64,000 bases of DNA from Pontibacter deserti. Its GTDB lineage: Bacteria > Bacteroidota > Bacteroidia > Cytophagales > Hymenobacteraceae. The notes under the pieces were generated by a model. That model did not search any database, was not told the origin of the DNA, and saw nothing but the letters and a program-made list of their open reading frames with translations. This document shows positions 28,040 through 36,897 of the stretch, piece after piece (position 1 is the stretch's first letter; each line of letters begins with the position of its first letter). A program made the position numbers and the translations under genes. The stretch spans positions 1,860,001 to 1,924,000 of the forward strand of contig NZ_JALPRS010000001.1 in the NCBI RefSeq assembly GCF_023630255.1, in the 5' to 3' direction.

Positions 28040-28822
28040 ATGAGAAAAAACATATACATTATTGCGTTACTTTACCTGCTGCTGATTAGCTTTGGTGCCA
28101 GTGCACAAGGCGAACTTACCTTTGAAAAGGAAAGTCATGATTTTGGCAAGATTGCAGAAGGCACTCAGGCAACTTATGAATTTAAGGTAAAGAACGTGGG
28201 AAATCAGCCGGTGGTTATTGCCAATGTACAACCATCCTGTGGATGTACCACGCCGGATTGGACTAAAACTCCGATTTTACCAGGCAAAACAGGTGTTATA
28301 AAAGCCGTTTATAACAGTGCAGGGCGCCCGGGGCCGTTCCATAAGTCTATTTCGGTTACTTCAAATGCCAAAACTCCGAACACTGTTATTTACATAAAAG
28401 GAGAAGTTGGACCAAAAGATTTGAAAACCAGTTATACTCAGGAACAAAAACTGATGTCGCCGCGTTTGGCAGTTGGAAGTACAAACTACAGCTTTGGAAA
28501 ACTTGAAAAAGGACAAAAAGCAGTAGCTAAATTCATAATAAAAAACACAGGTCGGCAGGACCTTGTAGTGCAGGGAGTGCAGAGCAAATGCAATTGCGTG
28601 AGCTATAAAGTATCTAAGCCTGCAATAAAAGCGGGAGAGCAGGCAGTTTTGGAACTTACATACATTCCTGTGATGTTAAAGGAGCAAAACGAGCCAGTAA
28701 CCGTTTTATCAAACGATATTATAATGCCAAATCTCAGACTAACGCTGAAAGCAGATATAGTAGAGAGCCTGGCTAACAGAAATATGTTAAGGGAAGGCGA
28801 ACAGCTGGTACCTTTCAGATAG
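28040..28822 (+). CDS. Secreted DUF1573 domain protein
   Basis: The 260-residue protein has a Sec signal peptide (about 1-22, ending GASAQ) and two DUF1573 (ASH/MSP-like) repeats. The first reads FEKESHDFGKIAEGTQATYEFKVKNVGNQPVVIANVQPSCGCTTPDW, and the second is NYSFGKLEKGQKAVAKFIIKNTGRQDLVVQGVQSKCNCVSYKV. The paired Cys in each (SCGC, KCNC) are characteristic. These Ig-like domains are abundant in Bacteroidota exported proteins, with no known activity. It has its own terminator and probably its own promoter. Confidence 0.92.
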   Translation: MRKNIYIIALLYLLLISFGASAQGELTFEKESHDFGKIAEGTQATYEFKVKNVGNQPVVIANVQPSCGCTTPDWTKTPILPGKTGVIKAVYNSAGRPGPFHKSISVTSNAKTPNTVIYIKGEVGPKDLKTSYTQEQKLMSPRLAVGSTNYSFGKLEKGQKAVAKFIIKNTGRQDLVVQGVQSKCNCVSYKVSKPAIKAGEQAVLELTYIPVMLKEQNEPVTVLSNDIIMPNLRLTLKADIVESLANRNMLREGEQLVPFR

Positions 28823-28851
28823 TTTTTTTCATAGTTTTATTTTGTACTAAC

Positions 28852-28878
28852 GGCAGTGATTTTATCGCTGCCTTTTTT
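28852..28878 (+). terminator. Intrinsic terminator
   Basis: GGCAGTGAT pairs with ATCGCTGCC (one T-G pair), followed by six T. It ends the DUF1573 gene. Confidence 0.85.
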
Positions 28879-28992
28879 CATTTTATACTTTTCCCTTTCT
28901 TCATTCATCCTACTTTCCGATACAATTTCTGTAGGTTTCCTAGGCCATTAAAACGTTGTTGTATTTGTTCTTTTAATTAGCTGAAGTTGTGG

Positions 28993-29000
28993 TATATTTG
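28993..29000 (+). promoter_or_regulatory. Candidate -7 box TATATTTG for ald
   Basis: TATATTTG fits TAnnTTTG and is 32 bp before the ald ATG. A TTTG at 28964 is 25 bp upstream, slightly longer than the usual spacing. Confidence 0.5.
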
Positions 29001-29032
29001 CGCAGCTTTTCCAAAACTAAATATAGAACGAC

Positions 29033-30145
29033 ATGATTATTGGTGTTCCTAAGGAAATCAAGAATAATGAGAACCGCGTAGGTGCAACGCCTGCAGGTGT
29101 AAATGAACTGGTACGTAACGGCCACACCGTATATGTACAGGCTACTGCCGGCGAAGGCAGTGGTTATGCTGACGAAGATTATCAGAAAGCAGGTGCTACT
29201 ATACTTCCAACTATAGAAGAAGTATATGCCATTGCTGAGATGATTATCAAAGTAAAAGAGCCGATTGAATCTGAATACAACCTGATCAAAGAAGATCAGT
29301 TGCTGTTCACTTACTTCCACTTTGCATCTTACGAGCCGCTTACACACGCTATGATCGAGCGTAAAGCAGTTTGTCTTGCTTACGAAACTGTTGAGCGCCC
29401 AGACAGAAGCCTGCCTTTGCTGGTTCCTATGTCTGAAGTTGCTGGCCGTATGGCAATACAGGAAGGTGCTAAATACCTTGAAAAACCGTTGAAAGGCCGT
29501 GGTATACTTTTAGGTGGTGTACCAGGTGTGCGTCCTGCTAAAGTGTTGATACTTGGTGGTGGTGTGGTAGGTACAAACGCTGCTAAAATGGCTGCCGGTA
29601 TGGGTGCTGATGTAACTATACTTGATACTAACCTGGCACGTCTGCGTTACCTGGATGATATCCTTCCTGCAAACGTAAATACGCAAATGTCGAATGAGTA
29701 CACCATCCGTGAGCTTGTTCAGACACACGACCTTATCATTGGTGCAGTACTTATCCCGGGTGCAAAGGCTCCAAACCTGATCACACGCGACATGTTGAAG
29801 ACCATGAAGCCAGGTACCGTCTTGGTTGACGTTGCTGTTGACCAGGGTGGTTGCATCGAGACTTGTAAGCCTACTACGCACGAGAACCCGACTTTCATTA
29901 TTGATGATGTAGTTCACTACTGCGTGGCTAACATGCCAGGTGCTGTACCTTTCACGTCTACTCAGGCGCTTACTAACGCTACATTGCCTTATGCAGTGCA
30001 GTTAGCCAACAAAGGCTGGAAACAAGCTTGCGCTGATAACGCTGAGCTGAAAAAAGGTCTGAACGTTGTGAACGGTAAAGTAGTTTATCCAGGTGTAGCT
30101 GAAGCTTTTGGCTTAGAATATACTGATGTAGCTGCTGTACTGTAA
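29033..30145 (+). CDS. ald: Alanine dehydrogenase
   Basis: The 370-residue full-length protein begins MIIGVPKEIKNNENRVGATPAGVNELVRNGH, the AlaDH/PNT signature with the substrate-binding Arg and catalytic region. The NAD domain has VLILGGGVVGTNAAKMAAGMGADVTILD. The second signature is the HDLIIGAVLIPGAKAPNLITRDML / VDVAVDQGGCIET stretch. It catalyses reversible NAD-dependent deamination of L-alanine to pyruvate and ammonia. Codon usage looks biased to high expression. It is monocistronic with promoter and terminator. Confidence 0.96.
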   Translation: MIIGVPKEIKNNENRVGATPAGVNELVRNGHTVYVQATAGEGSGYADEDYQKAGATILPTIEEVYAIAEMIIKVKEPIESEYNLIKEDQLLFTYFHFASYEPLTHAMIERKAVCLAYETVERPDRSLPLLVPMSEVAGRMAIQEGAKYLEKPLKGRGILLGGVPGVRPAKVLILGGGVVGTNAAKMAAGMGADVTILDTNLARLRYLDDILPANVNTQMSNEYTIRELVQTHDLIIGAVLIPGAKAPNLITRDMLKTMKPGTVLVDVAVDQGGCIETCKPTTHENPTFIIDDVVHYCVANMPGAVPFTSTQALTNATLPYAVQLANKGWKQACADNAELKKGLNVVNGKVVYPGVAEAFGLEYTDVAAVL

Positions 30146-30164
30146 GTATAACAGAACTATAATT

Positions 30165-30200
30165 AAACGCCTTCCGGAGTAAATCTGGAAGGCGTTTTTG
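30165..30200 (+). terminator. Intrinsic terminator of ald
   Basis: AAACGCCTTCC pairs with GGAAGGCGTTT (11 bp), followed by TTGTTTTT. Confidence 0.9.
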
Positions 30201-30327
30201 TTTTTACCTCACCCCAGCCCTCTCGTTTTAAAGAGGGCCCCTACCCCCAGAACAGGAGAGGGAGCTTTAACTGCTTCATTTGTCATTTCGACCAGCGGGA
30301 GAAACCTGGGTTCTATAGTAGCCATTA

Positions 30328-30800
30328 CCACCCCTGTGACCTGCGGTCGCAAGTAACGAACTCCCGTTCTCACTTGTCCTCAAGGGGACAGTTCTGCTGT
30401 TGCCAATTAACCAGCTATAGTTTTGTAGTTACTGTGGTCCAACCACCCCTAACCCCTCCTTATCTAAGGCGGGGAGCTTTCTGCAAATGGCTATAGTTGG
30501 GTTGGAGCTATAGATCTATAGTTACAGACCATGAGCGGACAGGTCGCGACCTGTCCCTACGGAACTATAACCACAGGAGAAACGATGCAACTACAGCTAA
30601 GCAATCAACTATAGCAGCTACTATCGAACGGTCACAGTCTTTGGGTGGAGCGCCTTTGATTTGTTGCGGTGGCGCAGCCAACCCGAGGCAACGAGGGGAG
30701 CTTCAAATCAGCAGCGTGATGCCCGAAGACGAGGCCCCGCGGCCGTGAGCGCACCACAGTTGGATATGAAACTATAGGTAAATAAAGCTCCCAGGATTTC
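30328..30800 (+). repeat. Modular intergenic repeat, copy B
   Basis: Modules are as in copy A, plus an additional block at 30330-30395 with TGACCTGCGGTCG and CTTGTCCTCAAGGGGACA. That block recurs in copy D (inverted, 57241-57310). The 20-bp palindrome is at 30537-30556 and the structured core at 30635-30759. The core has the same inner stem as copy A (GATTTG/CAAATC), but its apical hairpin is TGGC-gca-GCCA in place of TGCC/GGCA, a compensatory change. A short open frame across 30497-30748 has no protein features. The whole gap 30146-30955 holds no gene. Confidence 0.85.
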
Positions 30801-30915
30801 TAGTGGCTATGAAAGTATAGCTAGAAAAAAACCAGACGCTAGCAGGAGCTGCGCACGCTGCTAGGTCTTTAGAACCCTGATTCAGAATTCTCACTAAAGC
30901 TCGAGATGACAAATA

Positions 30916-30970
30916 CTATACTATACTATACTATACTATACTATACTATACTATACTATACTATACTATA
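30916..30970. repeat. Pentanucleotide tandem repeat (CTATA)11
   Basis: Eleven perfect CTATA units run from 30916 to 30970, with a partial unit before. The array overlaps the last bases and stop codon (30956-30958) of the HSDR_N gene. The unit equals the core of the dispersed AACTATA word. Such arrays expand and contract by slippage. Every frame through it meets TAG within 15 nt, so unit number should not alter the protein much. Confidence 0.95.
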
Positions 30971-31405
30971 AACCGGAATCTCCTGCAGTGGCTGAAACTG
31001 GCGCGTTTCGAAATCAACCTGCCAGCAATAATGCGCTAACCCATTTGTAATAACCACATACTTAGCTTTTATTGTTTGATTATAGACAGACACCTGTTTT
31101 ACAACATCCTGCGTAATAGGCACGGAAGCCGCTTTACATTCAACTAACAAAAAAGGATTGCCACTGTTATCGTATACACATAAATCCGTGCGTTTCTGGA
31201 GTTTATTGTAATTGGTGCCGCGCTCTATACTTATCAGGCTTTTAGGATATTGCAGGTTATTGATGAGGTAATGCAGAAAATGCTGACGCACCCATTCTTC
31301 CGGTGTAAGAACTATATTCTTCCGGCGGAGTATATCAAAAATAAGATAATTAGCCCCGGATTTTGTAATTTTGTGTTCGAATGGTGGCAGATTAAGAGCA
31401 TCCAT
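30956..31405 (-). CDS. HsdR N-terminal-like (HSDR_N) protein
   Basis: Taken from the ATG at 31405 the protein has 149 residues; an upstream in-frame start at 31447 would add 14 unlike residues. It matches the stand-alone type I restriction R-subunit N-terminal-like family. It has LTPEEWVRQHFLHYLI and an endonuclease-like core, IERGTNYNKLQKRTDLCVYDNSGNPFLLVECKA (PD-(D/E)xK: D and ExK). TQDVVKQVSVYNQTIKAKYVVITNG follows. Such short proteins occur singly in many Bacteroidota and are not restriction systems by themselves. Its stop lies in the CTATA array. Confidence 0.87.
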   Translation of the reverse strand: MDALNLPPFEHKITKSGANYLIFDILRRKNIVLTPEEWVRQHFLHYLINNLQYPKSLISIERGTNYNKLQKRTDLCVYDNSGNPFLLVECKAASVPITQDVVKQVSVYNQTIKAKYVVITNGLAHYCWQVDFETRQFQPLQEIPVYSIV

Positions 31406-31494
31406 GATGCAATTTAGCCATTTTCTGACGCTCCGCCCCAGTAGCACAGGCTACTAAGGCGGATTTTTTATATCTAATTGAGTATATTTAATTT

Positions 31495-32268
31495 ATGAAG
31501 ACGAAAGAAGAGATCGTAAACGACTGGCTTCCCCGATACACGGGTGTGCCACTGGATGAGTTTGGAGAATATATCCTGCTTACGAATTTTATAAACTATG
31601 TGCGCATGTTTGCCGATAGGTTTGGAGTAGAGATAAATGGTTTCGACAAGCCAATGCAGACAGCCACTGCCAATAACATTACTATTATCAACTTTGGTAT
31701 GGGTAGTGCTATGGCGGCAACCGTAATGGACTTACTTTCAGCCATCAAGCCTAAAGCAGCCTTGTTCTTGGGCAAATGCGGTGGCCTGAAGAGAAAAACA
31801 CAGTTGGGCGACCTTATACTTCCTATAGCAGCTATCCGCGGCGAAGGTACCTCAGACGATTATTTACCACCTGAAATTCCGGCTCTTCCTTCTTTCCGTT
31901 TGCAGCGTGCGGTTTCATCCATGATCAAAAAACATGAGTTGGATTACTGGACTGGTACAGTGTATACTACCAACCGCCGCGTTTGGGAACATGACGAAGA
32001 CTTTAAAGATTACCTGCGCCAGATCCGGGCAATGGGTATTGATATGGAAACAGCCACCATTTTTACCGTAGGCTTTGTGAACGAGATTCCTCATGGGGCG
32101 CTTCTGCTGGTTTCCGATAACCCGATGACTCCAGAAGGTGTTAAGACTTCAGCCAGCGACAAACTGGTAACCACCTCTTATGTAGAAAAGCACCTGAGCA
32201 TAGGTATTGATTCTTTGATTGAACTTCAGAATTCAGGAGAATCTGTTAAACACATGCGCTTCGAATAA
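31495..32268 (+). CDS. amn: AMP nucleosidase
   Basis: The 257-residue protein belongs to the nucleoside phosphorylase superfamily, short AMP nucleosidase type common in Bacteroidota. NITIINFGMGSAMAATVMDLLSAIKPKAALFLGKCGGL forms the glycine-rich phosphate site. GIDMETATIFTVGF carries the conserved M-E-x-A ribose-binding Glu, and LLLVSDNPM holds the base-side Asp. It hydrolyses AMP to adenine and ribose 5-phosphate. The next gene starts 8 bp downstream, so the two may be co-transcribed. Confidence 0.88.
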   Translation: MKTKEEIVNDWLPRYTGVPLDEFGEYILLTNFINYVRMFADRFGVEINGFDKPMQTATANNITIINFGMGSAMAATVMDLLSAIKPKAALFLGKCGGLKRKTQLGDLILPIAAIRGEGTSDDYLPPEIPALPSFRLQRAVSSMIKKHELDYWTGTVYTTNRRVWEHDEDFKDYLRQIRAMGIDMETATIFTVGFVNEIPHGALLLVSDNPMTPEGVKTSASDKLVTTSYVEKHLSIGIDSLIELQNSGESVKHMRFE

Positions 32269-32276
32269 ACAATACA

Positions 32277-33938
32277 ATGAAGAATACATTACGCACTTTT
32301 GCTGCGGTTGTACTGCTTGGCTCCACCCTGCTCGGCGGTTGCACCAGTACCCAAACAGCAACCGAAACCGCTGACCTTATAGTTTATAACGGTACGGTTT
32401 ATACAGTTAATAATAACTTTGATAAAGCTGAAGCCTTTGCTGTAAAGGATGGTAAAATACTGGCCGTAGGAACATCAGAGGAGATCAGGAATAAGTATAA
32501 AGCAACCGAAGAGCTTGATGCCCAAGGAAAGGCAATATATCCCGGCTTTAACGATGCCCACTCCCACTTCTACCGTTATGGCTTGTCGCTACAGTCGGCT
32601 GACCTGGTAGGAACAGAATCCTACAAAGAGGTAGTACAGAAAGTAACCGAGCAGCGCGAAAAGTACCCGGACACCGAATGGATTACCGGCCGCGGCTGGG
32701 ATCAGAACGACTGGGCAGTGAAGGAATTCCCTACAAAGGATACGCTGGACTCGCTTTTCCCGAACACACCGATTATACTTACCCGTGTAGATGGACATGC
32801 TGCTATAGTTAACCAGAAAGCTTTGGACCTGGCAGGTATAAAACCAACCACTAAAATGGTGGGCGGCCTGGTTGAGGTGAAAAATGGTAAAATGACCGGT
32901 ATCCTGATCGATAATGCCATTGACCTGGTATCGGCTAAGATACCCGAGGCTAGCGAAGATGAACAGCGCCAGGCTCTAAAAGCTGCTGAACAGAATTGTT
33001 TTACTGTTGGACTCACTTCGCTTGCCGATGCCGGTTTGGATAAAAGTACAGCTGATCTGATGGATGCCATGCATAAGAGTGGCGATCTGCAGATGCGCGT
33101 GTACGTGATGCTGAACCCAACCAAGCCAAACCTGGACCACTACCTAAAGAATGGTATTTACAAAACTGAAAGGTTGAATGTTCGGTCTTTCAAGATTTAT
33201 GGGGATGGTGCGCTAGGATCTCGTGGTGCTGCTTTACTTAAGCCATATCAAGATAAGGCAGGGCATTATGGCTTCCTATTAGCTACAGAACAAGAGTTTA
33301 GAAGTATAGCCGCGCAGTTGGCAAAGTCTGATTTCCAGATGAACACCCATGCTATCGGCGACTCTACAAACCGTTTGTTGCTGGATATATATGGCGAAGT
33401 GTTAGTTGGTAAAAACGACAAACGCTGGAGAATTGAGCACTCCCAGATCGTAAACCCTGCTGACATGGACAAGTATGGCAAGTATAACATTGTGCCGTCG
33501 GTGCAGCCAACACATGCCACATCAGATATGTACTGGGCCGGTGACAGATTGGGCAAAGAGCGTATTGCACATGCATATCCGTTTAAAGAGCTGATGCAGC
33601 AAAACAACTGGATTCCGCTAGGTAGTGATTTTCCGGTTGAGCATATCAACCCGCTTTATACTTTCCATGCGGCAGTTGCACGCCAAGATGCTAAGAATTA
33701 TCCAAGTGGTGGTTTCCAGATAGAGAACGCACTGACACGTGAAGATGCTCTGCGCGGCATAACAATATGGGCAGCAAAAGCGGCTTTTGAAGAAAATGAG
33801 AAAGGAACCATAGAAGCCGGTAAATTTGCTGACTTTGTGATTATGGAAGATGACCTGATGACAGTTGCTCCGGAGAAGATGCGTAACATGCAGGTGCTTT
33901 ATACTTATGTAAATGGTAAACAGGTTTACAAGAAGTAA
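32277..33938 (+). CDS. Amidohydrolase family lipoprotein (YtcJ-like)
   Basis: The 553-residue protein has a lipoprotein signal (lipobox LGGCTS, Cys about residue 22). It carries the metal-dependent hydrolase barrel. The N-terminal HxH is in YPGFNDAHSHFYRYG. Further blocks are EWITGRGWDQNDW, NTHAIGDSTNR (His), RIEHSQ (His) and PLGSDFPVEHINP (Asp). The C-terminal composite beta domain (AGKFADFVIMEDD) is typical of the YtcJ branch. It is probably an envelope amidohydrolase of unknown substrate. Placement directly after amn could be a coincidence of operon structure. Confidence 0.87.
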   Translation: MKNTLRTFAAVVLLGSTLLGGCTSTQTATETADLIVYNGTVYTVNNNFDKAEAFAVKDGKILAVGTSEEIRNKYKATEELDAQGKAIYPGFNDAHSHFYRYGLSLQSADLVGTESYKEVVQKVTEQREKYPDTEWITGRGWDQNDWAVKEFPTKDTLDSLFPNTPIILTRVDGHAAIVNQKALDLAGIKPTTKMVGGLVEVKNGKMTGILIDNAIDLVSAKIPEASEDEQRQALKAAEQNCFTVGLTSLADAGLDKSTADLMDAMHKSGDLQMRVYVMLNPTKPNLDHYLKNGIYKTERLNVRSFKIYGDGALGSRGAALLKPYQDKAGHYGFLLATEQEFRSIAAQLAKSDFQMNTHAIGDSTNRLLLDIYGEVLVGKNDKRWRIEHSQIVNPADMDKYGKYNIVPSVQPTHATSDMYWAGDRLGKERIAHAYPFKELMQQNNWIPLGSDFPVEHINPLYTFHAAVARQDAKNYPSGGFQIENALTREDALRGITIWAAKAAFEENEKGTIEAGKFADFVIMEDDLMTVAPEKMRNMQVLYTYVNGKQVYKK

Positions 33939-33957
33939 ACCGCAACTATTAACTATA

Positions 33958-33998
33958 AAAAATGCCGCTGCAGTAATTTGCAGCGGCATTTTTTTTAA
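33958..33998. terminator. Bidirectional terminator
   Basis: AATGCCGCTGCA pairs with TGCAGCGGCATT (12 bp), flanked by A- and T-runs, between convergent genes. Confidence 0.92.
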
Positions 33999-34019
33999 GA
34001 GCTATAGTTAATCTATAGT

Positions 34020-35351
34020 TTACGAAGCTACATTAGCTTTTACTTCCTGCTCCGCTCCTATGGCTCGTTTCCAGCGCACCATTGACAAAAAGATCAGCCC
34101 AAGCGCAAAGAAAATAATAAGCGCCAGAATACTGTTTCGCATAGAGCCGGTAAGTTGTGCTACCAAACCGTAAGCCAGCGTGCCTAAAACGATAGATACT
34201 TTCTCGGTCACATCATAAAAGCTGAAGAAAGAAGCATGATCTATAGTATGAGCAGGTATCAATTTGGAATAAGTAGAACGTGAAAGAGACTGAACACCAC
34301 CCATTACGGTGCCAACTATAGCTGCCAGCACATAAAAGTCCATCTCTCCTCTTATAAAATAAGCTCCTATACAAATGCCAATCCAGATGATGACTGCAAC
34401 TATAAGTGCCCTGATATTACCATACCTGCTGGATAAGACCGCAAACGCATAGGCACCGGCAATTGCTACCAGCTGGATAATGAGAATCGTAAGTATAAGC
34501 GCATCATCAGCCAGTTTTAATTCTTCAATTCCAAAAATAGTGGCCACATACATTACCGTCTGCACACCCATGTTATAAAAGAAATAAGCCAGCAAAAAGC
34601 GCTTCAGCATAGGCAATTGCTTTACCTGATTATATACTTTCTGCAACTCCTTGAAACCGTTCAGGATCCAGCTGCCCTGAGGTTTGCGGTTGTATACATT
34701 GCCCGGCAGGTGGTAAAAGGAGTACTGGGCAAAAACAAACCACCAAAGTCCGGTCGTCAGAAAGGCGATGCGTGGTGGCAGACTTTTGTTTTCGGCGGCA
34801 ATGCCAAACCACTCCGGCTTCATGATCATGGCCAGGTTAAATATCAGTAGCAAAACACTACCTATATACCCCATCGAAAAACCGCGAGCACTCAGCTTAT
34901 CAAACTGATCTTCGGTAGCAATTTCGGGCAGGTAAGCATTATAGAAAACTATACTTCCGCTAAAACCGATGGAGGCCAGCACAAAAAGTATAACTGATAA
35001 AGTAAATGTATCGCGGGTAAAGAAGTATAAACCAATGCAGGAAAGTGAACCCAGGTAACAAAACAGCTGCATGAACAACTTTTTACGTCCGCTATAGTCA
35101 GCAATAGACGTCAGGAATGGACTAAGCAACGCAATGATCAGGAAAGCACCTGACACTGCATAAGAGAATAGTACTGAGCTCTCCAGGCTAAAGCCCAGGA
35201 AATTAACTATAGTAGATTTGGTATCCGGGTCAGTGGCTACGGCACTATAGTAGATCGGGAAGATGGTAGACGTAATAACCAGCGAATAAACCGAATTGGC
35301 CCAGTCGTAGAAGCACCAGGCGTTGGTTATCTTAGGATTGTTCTTTTGCAT
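34020..35351 (-). CDS. UMF1/Atg22-type MFS transporter
   Basis: The 443-residue protein has about 12 hydrophobic helices. It opens NNPKITNAWCFYDWANSVYSLVITSTIFPIYY, the marker of the UMF1 (vacuole effluxer Atg22-like) MFS branch. ADYSGRKKLFM is the MFS loop 2-3 motif. VGTVMGGVQSLSRSTYSKLIPAHTIDHASFFSFYDV lies in the second half. It is probably an exporter of amino acids or other small molecules; the substrate is unknown. It is transcribed singly. Confidence 0.9.
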   Translation of the reverse strand: MQKNNPKITNAWCFYDWANSVYSLVITSTIFPIYYSAVATDPDTKSTIVNFLGFSLESSVLFSYAVSGAFLIIALLSPFLTSIADYSGRKKLFMQLFCYLGSLSCIGLYFFTRDTFTLSVILFVLASIGFSGSIVFYNAYLPEIATEDQFDKLSARGFSMGYIGSVLLLIFNLAMIMKPEWFGIAAENKSLPPRIAFLTTGLWWFVFAQYSFYHLPGNVYNRKPQGSWILNGFKELQKVYNQVKQLPMLKRFLLAYFFYNMGVQTVMYVATIFGIEELKLADDALILTILIIQLVAIAGAYAFAVLSSRYGNIRALIVAVIIWIGICIGAYFIRGEMDFYVLAAIVGTVMGGVQSLSRSTYSKLIPAHTIDHASFFSFYDVTEKVSIVLGTLAYGLVAQLTGSMRNSILALIIFFALGLIFLSMVRWKRAIGAEQEVKANVAS

Positions 35352-35413
35352 GCATCAAGATATTAAAAATCTAAATCATGCCGTTGATTCCGAAGTATAA
35401 AGTATAGTTGTTT

Positions 35414-36889
35414 CTATTTATTAGATCCCATTTTATGGAGTATGAGCTCCCACAAGTGCTCAAAAGGCATAATTTCGGTTTCGGCGTAGGCTATACCTGC
35501 TGCCGGAGTTTGTTGCAGCTTGTTGAACAGGTAACTTCCTTTTCGCTTGCATGCTTTAACATCCGGATACTCACGCCCTGCTATAAGAAGCAGTTTAAGA
35601 AAGAGCTTAGTGCGGGCATCTTCTGTAGCACCCAGATATTTAGTTATAAATTTCCTGACCCTGTCTATTTCTCGCTCTATTAGTTCTGGTTGTTTCTTTT
35701 CAAGTACAAGTACAAAGTCCAGTATCAGATTCCAGACATTATATCCTTTTTTATCCCGGGGAATATGTTTGTATTTCAGATCTTTTTTAACTGGAGTTGT
35801 ATACCCTGTTATATAATTTAAAAATCTATAAAAAAGGTACCAACGTTCCTGTGCAGCATATTTTAATTCATGATAATATTTATGCATCAGTACTTCTGTT
35901 AAAAGTTCTTCTGCAATAGGATAACTTTTAGAATGCACTGCTAATTGAAAGTAATTCTCCATATGCATGAACCAGTTGTTCGTGCCATTCTCTATATTAT
36001 ATTTTAGTTTTTCTGCTTCCACTAATCCTTCCTTGTATTGTTGAGTCCGGAGGTAAGCAAATACAAGAAGGAACCTATTAAAGTTTTCTGAAAAGTAGAG
36101 CCTATGTACCTTGCCTGAATTGTAAAGTGTAAATGTACTATTTATATAACTGATGGATGAATTGAAATCTCCCACTACTTCATAGTACATAACTTTGAGT
36201 TGGTGATATCTTTTAAAGACTTGACTTGATTCTGAAGCTTTCCAAAAATCTTGAAGTTCATTGATATAACTTAATAACTTCTGCTGGAACTTATAATTTG
36301 TCTCAACTCCTAACTTGATGTCAAAACGAATGTCAAAATATCTTTTGTCCGCTTCTCTTTCTATTTCCTGAATTCTGTAAAGTTTTTCAAGTCTGGAGGT
36401 ACATTCATCAAATTCCTTCCTATTGTATTTTTTCTCAGCTAACAAAGTTCTTAACTGCTCTAATCCATCAATTTGATATTTTACAAATTGAGCATCTTGT
36501 GCAATTGTTAATACTTTTTTTAGTTGCTGTTCAGACAAAATGGCTTCATCAACCCATCTCAGAGCATCAGCCAAGTATAAAATTTTACGGCACTTGATTT
36601 CAATTCCCCCAATTTCATCTACAAGCTTTAGGTTATCAGTATCCAAGAAAAGTAACTGGTTATAAAGCTTCCTTTTAACCCTTGACTTAAGCATCTTATA
36701 AGCTCCTTGCTTTCCTGGCTTACCATATAGTTTATCTATTAAGAATGCTTCATCTTGTGGCTCTTCATCTTTAATTGATTGATATAAGCGGGCTTCGAGA
36801 CTTATATTATCTGAATAATTAAGTAAGGCTGAGGTAGATGATTTGCCCTTACGCTCCAGTATATCAATGAGCTTTTTAATTTCTTCCAT
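35414..36889 (-). CDS. Helical-repeat-like protein, paralogue 1 (no known family)
   Basis: The 491-residue protein is not one I recognise. It is predominantly helical with no signal peptide, membrane segment or catalytic motif. The middle (about residues 260-365) has TPR-like pairs such as FLLVFAYLRTQQYKEGLVEAEKL and NYFQLAVHSKSYPIAEELL. It shares two blocks with its upstream neighbour: KMLKSRVKRKLYNQLLFLD (about 66-84), and a C-terminal TPAAGIAYAETEIMPFEHLWELIL. The start is 8 bp after the neighbour's stop, so the two form an operon. The DNA is visibly more AT-rich than flanking genes. It could be a cytosolic scaffold or receptor. Confidence 0.75.
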   Translation of the reverse strand: MEEIKKLIDILERKGKSSTSALLNYSDNISLEARLYQSIKDEEPQDEAFLIDKLYGKPGKQGAYKMLKSRVKRKLYNQLLFLDTDNLKLVDEIGGIEIKCRKILYLADALRWVDEAILSEQQLKKVLTIAQDAQFVKYQIDGLEQLRTLLAEKKYNRKEFDECTSRLEKLYRIQEIEREADKRYFDIRFDIKLGVETNYKFQQKLLSYINELQDFWKASESSQVFKRYHQLKVMYYEVVGDFNSSISYINSTFTLYNSGKVHRLYFSENFNRFLLVFAYLRTQQYKEGLVEAEKLKYNIENGTNNWFMHMENYFQLAVHSKSYPIAEELLTEVLMHKYYHELKYAAQERWYLFYRFLNYITGYTTPVKKDLKYKHIPRDKKGYNVWNLILDFVLVLEKKQPELIEREIDRVRKFITKYLGATEDARTKLFLKLLLIAGREYPDVKACKRKGSYLFNKLQQTPAAGIAYAETEIMPFEHLWELILHKMGSNK

Positions 36890-36897
36890 TGATTTTC

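Noticed and set aside
30497..30748. Open frame in repeat copy B (and 53637-53861 in copy C) sharing RTGRDLSLR
   Set aside because: The shared residues come from the repeated palindrome; there are no protein-like features and the frames differ elsewhere.
30916..30970. Phase variation of the HSDR_N protein by the CTATA array
   Set aside because: All three frames through the array meet TAG within 15 nt, so changes in unit number barely alter the protein.
30956..31405. A type I restriction system
   Set aside because: Only the short HSDR_N-like gene is present; there are no hsdM, hsdS or helicase domains.
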